A stretch of DNA of 64,000 nucleotides from Paramagnetospirillum kuznetsovii (GTDB taxonomy: Bacteria; Pseudomonadota; Alphaproteobacteria; Rhodospirillales; Magnetospirillaceae). Location of the stretch: contig NZ_PGTO01000002.1 of the NCBI RefSeq assembly GCF_003284725.1, positions 372,001-436,000 of the forward strand. Direction: 5' to 3'. Of the stretch, positions 46,066 to 55,600 are shown piece after piece (the first letter of the stretch is position 1; each line of letters begins with the position of its first letter). Below the pieces are notes generated by a model. The model was not told the origin of the DNA. It was given only the letters and a program-made list of their open reading frames with translations, and did not search any database. The position numbers and the translations under genes are program-made.

Positions 46066-46787
46066 GAGGTGGTCACCTCGGCGGTGAACAGATAGCCGCC
46101 GCCGCGCACCGTCTTGATCAATTGCGGATCCTTGGCGTCGTCGCCCAGGCGGCGGCGCAGGCGGCTGACCTGGATGTCGATGCTGCGGTCGAAGGGAATG
46201 GCCGATCGGCCACGGGCGAAGTCCAGCAATTGATCGCGCGACAGCACCCGCCGGGGATGTTCCACGAAGACCTGCAACAGGCTGAACTCTCCGGCCGACA
46301 GGGCCACCATGACCTGATCGGGCGAGGTCAGGTCGCGGGTGGCGAGATCGAGGGTCCATCCCTCGAAGCGCAATTTCGCACCATGCGGCGCCGCCGGGGC
46401 GCCGTCCGCCGAAGGCTGCGCCCGGCGCAGAACAGCCTTGATGCGGGCCAAAAGTTCACGCGGATTGAAGGGCTTGGGGACGTAGTCGTCGGCGCCCACT
46501 TCCAGGCCGACGATGCGGTCAGTGTCCTCGCCCATGGCGGTCAGCATGACGATGGGCATGTTGGAACGGGCCTCGCGCAGGCGCCGCGTCAGGCTCAACC
46601 CGTCCTCGCCCGGAAGCATGAGGTCAAGCACCACCAGATCGATGCGGCGTTCGGTCAAAAGCCGCATCATCTCGGCTCCGTCCTTGGCGGTGGTGACGCG
46701 CAGCCCATGGCGGGTCAGGAATCGCGCCAGCAGGTCGCGGATGTCGCGGTCGTCGTCCACCACCAGAATGTGAGCATTGGTTTCCAT
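46062..46787 (-). CDS. OmpR-family response regulator
   Basis: The 241-residue regulator has a receiver domain with DDD near residue 11-13, phospho-acceptor Asp in LVVLDLMLPGEDG and KPFNPREL. It is followed by a winged helix (LSAGEFSLLQVFVEHPRRVL, RSIDIQVSRLRRRLGDD, IKTVRGGGYLF). It is the cognate partner of the kinase it overlaps. Its target genes cannot be told from the window. Confidence 0.94.
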   Translation of the reverse strand: METNAHILVVDDDRDIRDLLARFLTRHGLRVTTAKDGAEMMRLLTERRIDLVVLDLMLPGEDGLSLTRRLREARSNMPIVMLTAMGEDTDRIVGLEVGADDYVPKPFNPRELLARIKAVLRRAQPSADGAPAAPHGAKLRFEGWTLDLATRDLTSPDQVMVALSAGEFSLLQVFVEHPRRVLSRDQLLDFARGRSAIPFDRSIDIQVSRLRRRLGDDAKDPQLIKTVRGGGYLFTAEVTTS

Positions 46788-46910
46788 GACACCTTTATAA
46801 CGCGGCGGCGTTCCGGCGTCGGTTTGATTTCGGTAACCGATGGTAACAGCGACTTAAAGTCTGGCCGATTTATGTCGAAGCGCCCTCTCTTCGGCATGGA
46901 ACTCGAAAAG

Positions 46911-47056
46911 GAATCACCACCAAGGCACCAAGGACACCAAGAGAGCGGAGCAAACGGTCAGTCCTTCCTCTTTCGCCATGCCCAGTTGTCGGGGCAAGAC
47001 GGAAGGCGAAGAACCGTGTCGGCTTCTTGGTATCCTTGGTGCCTTGGTGGTGAATC
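46911..47056. repeat. Large inverted repeat (CACCAAGG type), MITE-like
   Basis: The left arm (CACCACCAAGGCACCAAGGA, then CACCAAGA, 46915-46942) and the right arm (TTCTTGGTATCCTTGGTGCC, then TTGGTGGTG) are inverse complements with one mismatch over about 27 bp. About 80 bp separate them, and an inner TCTTTCGCC/GGCGAAGA pair extends the stem. No transposase is present. Confidence 0.8.
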
Positions 47057-47123
47057 TGCGGCGGCGGCCATGGGGGCGGCGGCCGGGAATGAAACCGGAT
47101 AGCCGTGGGACAGGCCCGGCCAT

Positions 47124-47157
47124 CCATGGACCCTCGGGTCAAGCCCGAGGGTGACGA
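47124..47157. repeat. Single REP-like palindrome related to family A
   Basis: CCATGGACCCTCGGGTCAAG then CCCGAGGGTGACG resembles one half of a family A doublet. It has the same GGAC..GTGACG borders but a different stem (CCCTCGGG/CCCGAGGG). It is the only unpaired unit found in the window. Confidence 0.75.
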
Positions 47158-47262
47158 AAAGAAAAAACCGATTCCACCAAACTCTGGCGGACTCTAGGTT
47201 CTGGTGTGTTGGCGCGAAACCTTGTAGATATTTCAGCCCCCGAAGGAACGAGTTCTGGAATC

Positions 47263-47922
47263 GTGCCGTTGCAAGACAAATTGGTCATCGCCCTGCCCAA
47301 GGGCCGCATCCTCGACGAAGCGATGCCGCTGGTGCGTGCCGCCGGCATCGAGCCCGAACCGGCGTTCGACGATCCGAAAAGCCGCCTGTTGCGCTTTGCC
47401 ACCAACCATCCCCATATCGATATCATCCGGGTGCGTTCGTTCGACGTGGCCACCTTCGTGGCCTTCGGCGCCGCCCATCTGGGAATCGCGGGAAACGACG
47501 TCTTGATGGAATTCGACTATCCCGAAATCTACGCGCCGCTGGATCTGGGCATCGGCAAGTGCCGCCTGTCGGTGGCCGAGCCGTCGGAAGACGCCGAGTC
47601 CGATGATCCGTCGCGCTGGAGTCATGTGCGCATCGCCACCAAATATCCGGAAGTGACCCGCCGCCACTTCGCCGCCCGTGGCGTGCAGGCGGAATGCGTC
47701 AAGCTCAACGGCGCCATGGAACTGGCCCCCAGCCTGGGTCTGTGCACCCGCATCGTCGATCTGGTGTCGTCGGGGGCGACGCTGCTGGCCAATGGATTGA
47801 AGGAAGTGGAGGTCATCGCCGAGGTGACCTCGCGCCTGATCGTCAACCGCGCCGCGCTGAAAACCCGCTCCGACGAGATGTCGGGCTGGATCGACGCCTT
47901 TCGCAAGGCGTGCCAGGCATGA
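47263..47922 (+). CDS. hisG: ATP phosphoribosyltransferase, short form
   Basis: The 219-residue HisG-S enzyme performs the first step of histidine synthesis, joining PRPP and ATP. Motifs are [17 protein letters not shown], the D/E-containing strand [12 protein letters not shown], and PRPP loop [14 protein letters not shown]. The C-terminal regulatory domain is missing, so activity should need HisZ, which is not in this window. The GTG at 47263 gives the canonical start; a TTG 19 codons upstream seems less likely. The stop overlaps hisD. Confidence 0.93.
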   Translation: MPLQDKLVIALPKGRILDEAMPLVRAAGIEPEPAFDDPKSRLLRFATNHPHIDIIRVRSFDVATFVAFGAAHLGIAGNDVLMEFDYPEIYAPLDLGIGKCRLSVAEPSEDAESDDPSRWSHVRIATKYPEVTRRHFAARGVQAECVKLNGAMELAPSLGLCTRIVDLVSSGATLLANGLKEVEVIAEVTSRLIVNRAALKTRSDEMSGWIDAFRKACQA

Positions 47923-49217
47923 TCGAGCTGCTGTTTTCCGATCCGGGCTTCGAGACCGCCTTCGCCGCCCTGCTGGATATGAAGCGGGAAGCCGACGAGA
48001 ACGTGGATACCCAGGTCGCCAAGATCCTGGCCGAGGTCAGGAAGCAGGGCGATGCCGCCCTGATCAGCTACACCGCCCGCTTCGACCGCATGGAGTTGAA
48101 GCCCGAGACCCTGCGCATCACCGAAGCCGAGGTGGATGAGGCGGTGGCCGCCTGCGATCCGGCGTTGATCAAGGCGCTCAACGCCGCCGCCAAGCGCATC
48201 CACGCCTTCCACGCGAAGCAATTGCCCAAGGACTACGCCTTCACCGACAAGGTCGGGGTGCGTCTCGGCCTGCGCTGGACGCCGGTGCAGGCGGCCGGTC
48301 TGTACGTGCCGGGCGGCACGGCGGCCTATCCGTCCTCGGTGCTGATGAACGCCATCCCGGCCAAGGCCGCAGGGGTCGAGCGTCTGGTCATGGTGGTGCC
48401 GACACCGGGTGGGCGGCTCAATCCGCTGGTGCTGGCGGCCGCCAAGGTGGTCGGCATCGAGGAAATCTACCGCATCGGCGGCGCCCAGGCGGTGGCCGCC
48501 CTGGCCTACGGCACCGAGACCATCCGTCAGGTGGACAAGATCGTCGGGCCCGGCAACGCCTATGTGGCCGCCGCCAAGCGCCGGGTGTTCGGCGCCGTCG
48601 GCATCGACATGATCGCGGGGCCCTCGGAAATCCTGGTGGTGGCCGACGGCACCAACGATCCCGCCTGGATCGCCGCGGATCTGCTGAGCCAGGCCGAGCA
48701 CGACAGCGCCGCCCAGAGCATCCTGATCACCGATGACCGGGACTTCGGCCAAAGGGTGGTCCAGGCGGTGGAGTCTCATCTGAAGACCCTGTCGCGGGCC
48801 GCCATCGCCAAGGAAAGCTGGGACAAATACGGCGCCATCATCGTGGTGCCGACCATCGACGAAGCGGTGCCTCTGATCGACCGCATCGCGCCGGAGCATC
48901 TGGAACTGGCGGTGGACGATCCCGATGCCCTGGCGGACAAGGTGAGGAATGCGGGCGCCATCTTCCTGGGCCGCTATACCCCGGAAGCCGTCGGCGATTA
49001 TGTGGGTGGCCCCAACCACGTGCTGCCCACGGCGCGCTCGGCCCGCTTCTCCTCGGGACTGGGCGTGCTGGACTTCATGAAGCGGACCACGCTGCTGGGG
49101 TGCGACGCCGACAGCTTGCGGGCCATCGGTCCGGTGGCGGTGACCCTGGCCGAGGCGGAGGGGTTGGGGGCGCATGGATTGTCGGTGTCCATCCGGCTCA
49201 ATCCAGGGGAGCCCTGA
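47919..49217 (+). CDS. hisD: Histidinol dehydrogenase
   Basis: The 432-residue enzyme carries out the last two oxidations of histidine synthesis, histidinol to histidine, with zinc. Motifs are [65 protein letters not shown] and the zinc-site IAPEHLEL. The ATG overlaps the hisG stop (ATGA) and the stop overlaps the next start by one base. Confidence 0.97.
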   Translation: MIELLFSDPGFETAFAALLDMKREADENVDTQVAKILAEVRKQGDAALISYTARFDRMELKPETLRITEAEVDEAVAACDPALIKALNAAAKRIHAFHAKQLPKDYAFTDKVGVRLGLRWTPVQAAGLYVPGGTAAYPSSVLMNAIPAKAAGVERLVMVVPTPGGRLNPLVLAAAKVVGIEEIYRIGGAQAVAALAYGTETIRQVDKIVGPGNAYVAAAKRRVFGAVGIDMIAGPSEILVVADGTNDPAWIAADLLSQAEHDSAAQSILITDDRDFGQRVVQAVESHLKTLSRAAIAKESWDKYGAIIVVPTIDEAVPLIDRIAPEHLELAVDDPDALADKVRNAGAIFLGRYTPEAVGDYVGGPNHVLPTARSARFSSGLGVLDFMKRTTLLGCDADSLRAIGPVAVTLAEAEGLGAHGLSVSIRLNPGEP

Positions 49218-49690
49218 TGCCCCATCGGCAAAAGCTGATCCATGTGCAACTGGACGAAAAGACCATGGTTCGGCGCGCCGCCGAGGTGGAGCATGAGCGC
49301 GCCGTCGCCATCTACGACCTGCTGGAAGAGAACTACTTCGCGCTGCACGGGGACTTCGTCGGTCCCTATGCCCTGCATATCCGTCTGGAAGACAACCGGC
49401 TGATCTTCGACGTGCGCACCGAGGACGGCATGCCGCTGACCGAGGTTCCGCTGCCGCTCAAGACCTTTCAGTCGGTGGTGAAGGACTACTTCCTGATCTG
49501 CGAAAGCTATTACAGCGCCATCAAGAAATCGTCGCCCGCTCAGATCGAGGCCATCGACATGGGACGACGGGGCCTGCACAACGAAGGCTCGGAACTGCTG
49601 CGGGAACGCCTGGGGGGGAGAGTGGACGTGGATTTCGATACGGCTCGACGCCTGTTTACCCTTATCTGCGTCTTGCACATTAGGGGGTAG
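49217..49690 (+). CDS. UPF0262 family protein
   Basis: The 157-residue protein belongs to the alphaproteobacterial UPF0262 family, with no known role. Conserved stretches are VEHERAVAIYDLLEEN, LPLPLKTFQSVVKDYF and AIDMGRRGLHNEGSELLRE. It regularly lies between hisD and a low-molecular-weight phosphatase gene, as here. The start overlaps the hisD stop (TGATG). It is soluble and probably cytoplasmic. Confidence 0.88.
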   Translation: MPHRQKLIHVQLDEKTMVRRAAEVEHERAVAIYDLLEENYFALHGDFVGPYALHIRLEDNRLIFDVRTEDGMPLTEVPLPLKTFQSVVKDYFLICESYYSAIKKSSPAQIEAIDMGRRGLHNEGSELLRERLGGRVDVDFDTARRLFTLICVLHIRG

Positions 49691-49693
49691 GGG

Positions 49694-50137
49694 GTGGGCG
49701 ATCTGCCGTCCGCCGTCCTGTTCTGCTGCACCATGAACGCGGTGCGTTCCCCCATGGCGGAAGGCATCATGAAGCGCATCCACGGCAAGCGTGTCTATGT
49801 CTATTCCGTCGGCGTGCGGCGCGGCGAGTTGGACCCCTTCGTGGTCCAGGTGATGGACGAGATCGGCGTCGATCTGTCCAAGCACCGGCCCCGCCTGTTC
49901 GACGAGTTGGAGGACGACAGCTTCGACGTGGTGGTCTCGCTGTCGCCGGAAGCCCAGCACAAGGCGGTGGATCTGACCCGGCACAACGCCTGCGAGGTGG
50001 AGTATTGGCCCACCTTCGACCCGTCCATGGTGGAGGGAAACCGCGAGGTGATGTTGGACGCCTACCGCAAGGTGCGCGACGAGTTGGAGGCCCATATCCG
50101 CAGGCGCTTCCCCATCGGCGGCATGGCCCGCGAGTAA
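49694..50137 (+). CDS. Low-molecular-weight protein phosphatase-like protein
   Basis: The 147-residue protein of the LMW-PTP / arsenate reductase fold starts with GTG after a GGGGGTAGGGG stretch. The phosphate loop is CTMNAVRSP (C-x5-R-S) just after the first strand, and a DPS-type acid appears in FDPSMVEGNRE. The fold uses Cys as nucleophile. The second Cys of the loop region (FCC) might form a disulfide. The physiological substrate is unknown; the linkage to UPF0262 and infA is conserved in the group. Confidence 0.85.
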   Translation: MGDLPSAVLFCCTMNAVRSPMAEGIMKRIHGKRVYVYSVGVRRGELDPFVVQVMDEIGVDLSKHRPRLFDELEDDSFDVVVSLSPEAQHKAVDLTRHNACEVEYWPTFDPSMVEGNREVMLDAYRKVRDELEAHIRRRFPIGGMARE

Positions 50138-50534
50138 ATCGTCGCTTGTGAGAAAGTCCCTCGCTGCGCTCGGTGTACTTTCTCACAGTGGATGATGGTG
50201 AAGGAAATGATCTCGGGGCGGCCCTGCGCTCATTTCCTCACCTTTTTCCTTTTGCAAGATTGCAGGCCCATCGGGCCTGGAATCTTGCAAAAGCGGCCTT
50301 CGGACCGGCGGACTTTGTCCGCCGGTCCGAAGGGAAAACAACATCAATCCCGCGCGGAAAGCCGCCTTGAGCACGGGATTGGCCTTAGAGAACGGGGAAA
50401 AGTACACTGAGGCCAAAGGCCGAAGGACTTTTTCCCGAATGGCCAAACCTTTTCCGCTCTTGCGAAAAGGCTTGACCAAACCCCTGCCAGCGCTCAACTT
50501 TCGACGCTTCGCAAGAACCCGGTTCGGAGGACCA
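50138..50534. other. Gap filled by a chain of unlike hairpins
   Basis: This 397-bp stretch before infA holds no credible gene. Inverted repeats fill most of it: 50147-50187, 50197-50242, 50249-50293, 50297-50333, 50346-50380, 50393-50437 and 50448-50470. Only the last bases (CGGAGG) are clearly the infA ribosome site. Confidence 0.8.
50147..50470. repeat. Chain of seven consecutive palindromes
   Basis: Stems in order are TGTGAGAAAGT/ACTTTCTCACA; GGTGA(A)GGAAATGA/TCATTTCCTCACC; CTTTTGCAAGATT/AATCTTGCAAAAG with inner CAGGCC/GGCCTG; and a perfect 17-bp CCTTCGGACCGGCGGAC stem with a TTT loop. They continue with AATCCCG/CGGGATT; CGGGGAAAAGT/ACTTTTTCCCG with inner GGCC/GGCC; and CCTTTTCCGC/GCGAAAAGG. 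The stems share no sequence with one another or with the REPIN families. Confidence 0.85.
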
Positions 50535-50753
50535 ATGGCGAAAGAGGATGTGATCGAGTTTTCGGGAACAGTGACGGAACTGCTGCCCAATGCCATGTTC
50601 AGGGTTAAGCTCGACAATGAACACGAAATCCTTGCCCATACCTCGGGCAAGATGCGCAAGAATCGCATTCGCGTGCTGGCCGGTGATCGGGTCAACGTGG
50701 AAATGACGCCCTACGACCTGACCAAGGGCCGCATCACCTTCCGCTACAAGTAA
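50535..50753 (+). CDS. infA: Translation initiation factor IF-1
   Basis: The 72-residue OB-fold protein binds the ribosomal A site during initiation. It has the canonical sequence [40 protein letters not shown] and [20 protein letters not shown] site precedes the ATG. The longer frame upstream runs through the hairpin chain and is not coding. The maf gene starts on the base after its stop. Confidence 0.98.
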   Translation: MAKEDVIEFSGTVTELLPNAMFRVKLDNEHEILAHTSGKMRKNRIRVLAGDRVNVEMTPYDLTKGRITFRYK

Positions 50754-51359
50754 ATGGCGGACGCGGTCGAGAACCCGGCGCTGGTTCTGGCGTCGGCGTC
50801 GCCTCGACGCCTTGATCTGCTTCGCCAGATCGGCATTGCGCCCAAGATCGTCGATCCCGCCCATCTGGACGAGTCGCCGCGCGCAGCCGAATTGCCCGCT
50901 CCCCATGCCCGCCGTCTCGCCGAGGAAAAGGCCCGCGCCGTCGCCGCCCGCCATCCCGGCTGCTACATCCTTGCCGCCGACACGGTGGTCGCCTGCGGTC
51001 GCCGCATCCTGCCCAAGGCGGAAGACGCCGCCACCGCCCGCAAATGCCTGGCGCTGCTGTCCGGCCGCCGTCATCGGGTCCATGGCGGGGTCTGCCTGAT
51101 CGGTCCCGACGGACGGGCAAGGCTGCGCGTCGTCTCCACCATCGTATCCTTCAAGCGCCTGACCCCCGGCGAGATCGATTCCTATGTCGCGTCCGGCGAA
51201 TGGGACGGCAAGGCGGGCGGCTATGCCATCCAGGGCCTGGCGGCGCGCTTCGTGACCGCCGTGTCGGGCTCGTACTCCAATATCGTCGGCCTGCCGCTGT
51301 TCGAGACCGCCGCCATGCTGGACGGTCTGGGGTTCAAGAGTGCCGAGCCTTTGAAATGA
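50754..51359 (+). CDS. maf: Maf-like nucleotide pyrophosphatase
   Basis: The 201-residue Maf/Ham1-fold enzyme hydrolyses non-canonical or canonical NTPs to NMPs. Motifs are LVLASASPRRLDLLRQIGI, EEKARAVAARHPGCYILAADTVV and the C-terminal GYAIQGLAARFVTAVSGSYS. It is immediately downstream of infA with no gap, and its stop overlaps the rng start. The length is normal. Confidence 0.94.
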   Translation: MADAVENPALVLASASPRRLDLLRQIGIAPKIVDPAHLDESPRAAELPAPHARRLAEEKARAVAARHPGCYILAADTVVACGRRILPKAEDAATARKCLALLSGRRHRVHGGVCLIGPDGRARLRVVSTIVSFKRLTPGEIDSYVASGEWDGKAGGYAIQGLAARFVTAVSGSYSNIVGLPLFETAAMLDGLGFKSAEPLK

Positions 51360-52420
51360 TGGGGATCGACCGGATCGTCTGGTCGTGGGGGCCGGGGGAC
51401 TCCCGTTTCGCCCTTCTGGCCGGCGACCGGTTGCTGGAACTGCGGGTTCATCGCCCCTCCATGCTGCTGGGTTGCGCCTTTCGCGCAAGGGTGGCGCGGG
51501 TGGAAGCGTCCCTGGATGCCGCCTTCGTCGATCTGGGGGAGGGGGATCGCCCCGGTTTCCTGAACGGCGCCAAGGCGCTGGGCCTGTCCGAGGGCATGAG
51601 CGTCCCCGTCCGGGTCAAGGCCGAGGCGGTCGGCGCCAAGGGACCGAAGCTGGTCCACGCCCCCGAGCTGGTGGGCGATGCCCGCCGTCCCCATCCGCTG
51701 GAAATGCTACTGGCCGCCCATCCCGGCGTTTCCGACGTGGCGGTCAGCGATGCCGCCGCCCTGGCCGAGGCGCGCCGCCTGTTTCCCGCCGCCCGGCTGG
51801 ATCGCGGCATCAGCCTGGACGACGAGATGGAAGCGGCGCTGTCGCCGGTGGTCGGTCTGCCGTGCGGCGGGCGTATTATTCTTGAGCAGACGGCGGCGCT
51901 GACCGCCGTGGATGTGGATTCCGGCGCGGCGCGCCCCAATGACGCCAATCGTCAGGCGGTGGCCGAGATCGCCCGCCAATTGCGCCTGCGCGGCATCGGC
52001 GGCCAGATCGCGGTGGATTTCGTCTCCGGTCCCAAGGGCACCGCCTACAAGCTGGCGGCGGCCCTGAAGAAGGCGGTGGTGGATGACCCCGTCCCCACCC
52101 ATGTGTTCGGGGTTTCGCCCCTGGGTCTGGTGGAACTGACGCGGGAGAGGTCGGGGGCTTCGCTGACGGAACTGCTGTGCCGTCGGGTGAACGAGCCGTC
52201 CGCCGAATCGGTCGCCCTGGCCGGTCTGCGCCGCCTGTTGGTGGAAGCCGAAGCCCGCCCAGGCGCTCGTCTGGCCCTGGTCATGGCGCCCGAGGCCCTG
52301 GCCTGCCTTGCCCGATTGGGCGAAGCGGTGGCGGAGACCGAACGGCGCTTGGGCCGCAAGCTGGTCCTGCGGCCGCAGGTCGGTCTCGACCAGGCGATGA
52401 TCGAGGAGATCCGTGCATGA
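51356..52420 (+). CDS. rng: Short RNase E/G-family ribonuclease
   Basis: The 354-residue protein is shorter than E. coli RNase G (489). It has an S1-like part at ~35-75 (ARVARVEASLDAAFVDLGEG) and the catalytic Mg-site TAVDVDSGAARP. A second acidic strand is IAVDFVSGPKG, then VFGVSPLGLVELTRER. The Zn-link CPxC pair of RNase E/G is reduced to a single Cys (ELLCRRVNEP), and the DNase-I-like/5'-sensor middle part appears shortened. It is probably active, but its oligomer state may differ. The ATG overlaps the maf stop. Confidence 0.85.
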   Translation: MMGIDRIVWSWGPGDSRFALLAGDRLLELRVHRPSMLLGCAFRARVARVEASLDAAFVDLGEGDRPGFLNGAKALGLSEGMSVPVRVKAEAVGAKGPKLVHAPELVGDARRPHPLEMLLAAHPGVSDVAVSDAAALAEARRLFPAARLDRGISLDDEMEAALSPVVGLPCGGRIILEQTAALTAVDVDSGAARPNDANRQAVAEIARQLRLRGIGGQIAVDFVSGPKGTAYKLAAALKKAVVDDPVPTHVFGVSPLGLVELTRERSGASLTELLCRRVNEPSAESVALAGLRRLLVEAEARPGARLALVMAPEALACLARLGEAVAETERRLGRKLVLRPQVGLDQAMIEEIRA

Positions 52421-52590
52421 CCGATCAGCCAGCAGCCTGCCCTATCTGCGGCAATCCCGCGCTGGAGCCCAAATACAAGCCGTTCTGCTGTGGCCGTTGC
52501 GCCGACGTGGATCTGCACCGCTGGCTGAGCGGCGTCTACAAGGTGGAAACCGACGAGGTTCCCGACGGCGAGGACGATGGGAATCCATAG
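52417..52590 (+). CDS. yacG: DNA gyrase inhibitor YacG
   Basis: The 57-residue zinc protein has CPICG near residues 8-12 and CCGRCADVDLHRWL near 28-42, which provide the four zinc cysteines and the conserved DLxRW motif. It ends in an acidic tail. YacG binds gyrase B in E. coli. The ATG overlaps the rng stop (ATGA). It is the last gene of the infA-maf-rng-yacG run. Confidence 0.94.
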   Translation: MTDQPAACPICGNPALEPKYKPFCCGRCADVDLHRWLSGVYKVETDEVPDGEDDGNP

Positions 52591-52623
52591 GGGCGCCGGA
52601 ATCGGTCCCGGGCTTTGACCCGA

Positions 52624-55600
52624 TCAGCGGAAATCACGCGACGGGTATTTGCCGCCCTCGGCCAGTCGGCCAAGATGGGCGGTCAGATCCTCCACCCGTT
52701 CCGCCACCACATGGATGACGCCATCTTGGGCCTGGACGCGGCCGTCCACCCGCAGCAGGCGCCCCCCCAGGATCGGGCGGCGGAATTTTTCGAACTGGTC
52801 GGGCCAGACCACGATATTGGCGATGGCGGTCTCGTCTTCCAGGGTGATGAACAGCACTCCATTGGCGCTGCCCGGCCGCTGGCGGACCAGCACCAGCCCG
52901 GAGACCACGGCCTTGCCGCCCTTGCGGCTTTGTAGCGAGACGTTGGGCGCGATGCCCTGGCGGCTGAAATCGTCGCGCAGCAGCGCCAGGGGATGGCATT
53001 TCAGCGACAGCTTAAGGGCGGCGTAATCGCCGATCACCTCTTCCCCGGCACTGGCCTTGGGCAGGGTGACCTTGGGTTCGGGCGGCGGTGGAGCATCGTC
53101 GAACAGGGGCAATGGGGGCGCGTCCAGCGCCTTGACAGCCCATGCCGCGTCGCGCCGCGTCAATCCCATGGAGCCGAAGGAATCGGCGGCGGCCAGTCGC
53201 TCCAGGGTGGCCCGGGCGAGCCCGGAACGCCGCCACAGGTCGTAAGGGCTGGCATAGCCGGCGGCACGGGCCGCCAGCAGGCGGGCCACATCGCGTTCCG
53301 CCAATCCGTCCACCAGACGCAAGCCAAGGCGCAAGCGGCCGTCTTCCAAGGCGCAGTCCCATCGGCTGTGGTTCACATCCACCGGCAGCACGGTCACCCC
53401 ATGGTCGCGGGCGTCGCGCACGATCTGGGCGGGGGCATAAAAGCCCATGGGCTGGCTGTTGATCAGGGCGCAGGCGAAGGCGGCGGGGTAATGGCATTTC
53501 AGCCAGGCCGAGACATAGACCAGATGGGCGAAGGCGCAAGCGTGGCTTTCGGGAAAGCCGTATTCGCCGAAGCCCTCGATCTGCTTGAAGACCCGCTCGG
53601 CGAAGTCGCGTTGGTAGCCCCGCGCCAGCATGCCCGAGATCAGCTTGTCGCCATAGGCGCCGACCGTTCCGGCGTGGCGGAAGGTGGCCATGGCACGGCG
53701 CAGGCCGTCGGCCTCGCTGGGGGTAAAGCCTCCGGCCACCATGGCGATTCTCATGGCCTGTTCCTGGAACAGCGGTACACCCAGGGTCTTTTCCAATACG
53801 CGGCGCAGCGCGTCGGACGGATATTCCACCGCTTCCTTGCCCTGGCGGCGACGCAGATAGGGGTGAACCATGTCGCCCTGGATGGGGCCGGGCCGCACGA
53901 TGGCGACCTGGATGACCAGATCGTAGAACCGGCGCGGCCTCAGGCGCGGCAGCATGCTCATCTGGGCGCGGCTTTCCACTTGGAAGACCCCCACCGAATC
54001 GGCCTTGCACAACATGTCGTAGGTGGCGCCATCCTCGCGCGGCAGGGTCGCGAGGCTGAGGTCTCGGCCATGATGGGCGCGCAGCAAGTCGAAGCTCTTG
54101 CGGATGCAAGACAGCATGCCGAGCGCCAGCACATCCACCTTCATCAGGCCGAGGGCGTCGAGATCGTTCTTGTCCCACTGGATGACGGTACGGTTGTCCA
54201 TACCGGCATTCTCGATGGGAACCAGTTCGTCCAGGCGGAACTTGGAGATGACGAAGCCGCCCACATGCTGGGACAGATGACGGGGAAAGCCGGTCAGCTC
54301 CTCGGCCAGGGCCAGGGTACGGGCCAGATCGGGCTGGTCGGGATCAAGCCCCAGCTCTCGCACATGCTCGTCCTTGATGCCGCGCCGCCCCCAGCCGGAA
54401 TTGGATTTGGCCAGGGCGGCGATGCAATCCTCGCTCAGTCCCATGACCTTGCCAACGTCGCGGATGGCCGAGCGGGTGCGGTAGTGGATCACCGTGGCGG
54501 TCAGCCCGGCGCGGTGGCGGCCATAGGTGTCGTAGATGTGCTGGATGACCTCCTCGCGGCGCTCGTGCTCGAAATCCACGTCGATATCGGGTGGTTCGCC
54601 CCGTTCGGCGCTCATGAACCGCTCGAACAGCAGATCCATATGGGCGGGATCGACCGGGGTGATGCGCAGGCAGTAGCACACCGCCGAGTTGGCGGCCGAG
54701 CCGCGTCCCTGGCACAGGATGCCGCGACTTTCGGCGAAGGCGACGATGGCGTGGACCGTCAGGAAATAGGGTGCGAAGCCCAACTGGCGGATCAGTGCCA
54801 GTTCATGGCGGAGGGTGGCGGCGACCTTGTCGGGCACGCCCTCGGGATAGCGCTGGGCCGCCCCCTCCCAGGTCAGATGGTCCAGCCGCTCCTGCGGATC
54901 CTGGCCGGCGGCGACCTCGTCGGGATATTCATAGCGCAGCTCGTCGAGGGAAAAGCGGCAGCGTTCGACGATACGCGACGCATTGGCCAAGGCCTCGGGA
55001 TGATCGGCGAACAGGCGCTCCATCTCGGCCGGTGGCTTCAGGTGGCGCTCGGCATTGGCGGCCAGCGCCCAGCCCGCCTCGGTGATGGCGCAGCCCCGCC
55101 GGATGCAGCTCAGCACATCGGCCAGGGGGCGGCGCGACGGCGCGTGATACAGCACGTCGTTGACCGCCGCCAGGGGAATGCCGAGCCCGGCCAATAACCT
55201 CAACCGCTGGCGGTCATCGGATCTGAAGCGGCGGGCGGCGGCAAGATACAGCCGATCGCCAAGCAAGGCGCGCCACGCGGCCGCCTGGGCGGCAAAGCCG
55301 TCGTCCAGCGGATCGGGCGGGATCAGCATCAAGATCTGGCCCTCGGCATGCTCGGCCAGATCGGCGCGGCTCAGATGGCATGCCCCCTTGGCGGCGCGTC
55401 GACGCCCCAGGGTCAGCAGGCGACACAGACGGCCATAGGCGGCGCGATCGGTGGGATAGCACAATAGCGAGGCGCCGTCGGTCAGATCCAGCCGCGCTCC
55501 CACCACCAGGCGGATCCCCGCCGTCTTGGCCGCTACATGGGCGCGCACGATTCCCGCCAAGGTGTTGCGGTCGGTGATGGCGATGGCGGACAGGCCCAGG

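Larger units (their letters stand above)
46788..47262. other. Intergenic region with large inverted repeat and REP-like unit
   Basis: This 475-bp gap between the divergent response regulator and hisG holds no credible gene. It contains a long inverted repeat (46911-47056), a single REP-like palindrome (47124-47157), and the hisG leader. Confidence 0.6.

Noticed and set aside
50367-50534. Longer infA frame reaching into the hairpin chain
   Set aside because: IF-1 is a fixed ~72-residue protein and its ATG at 50535 has a proper ribosome site.
52993-55197. 734-codon open frame on the plus strand opposite dnaE2
   Set aside because: It is a shadow of dnaE2 with biased composition, and the dnaE2 frame carries all polymerase motifs.
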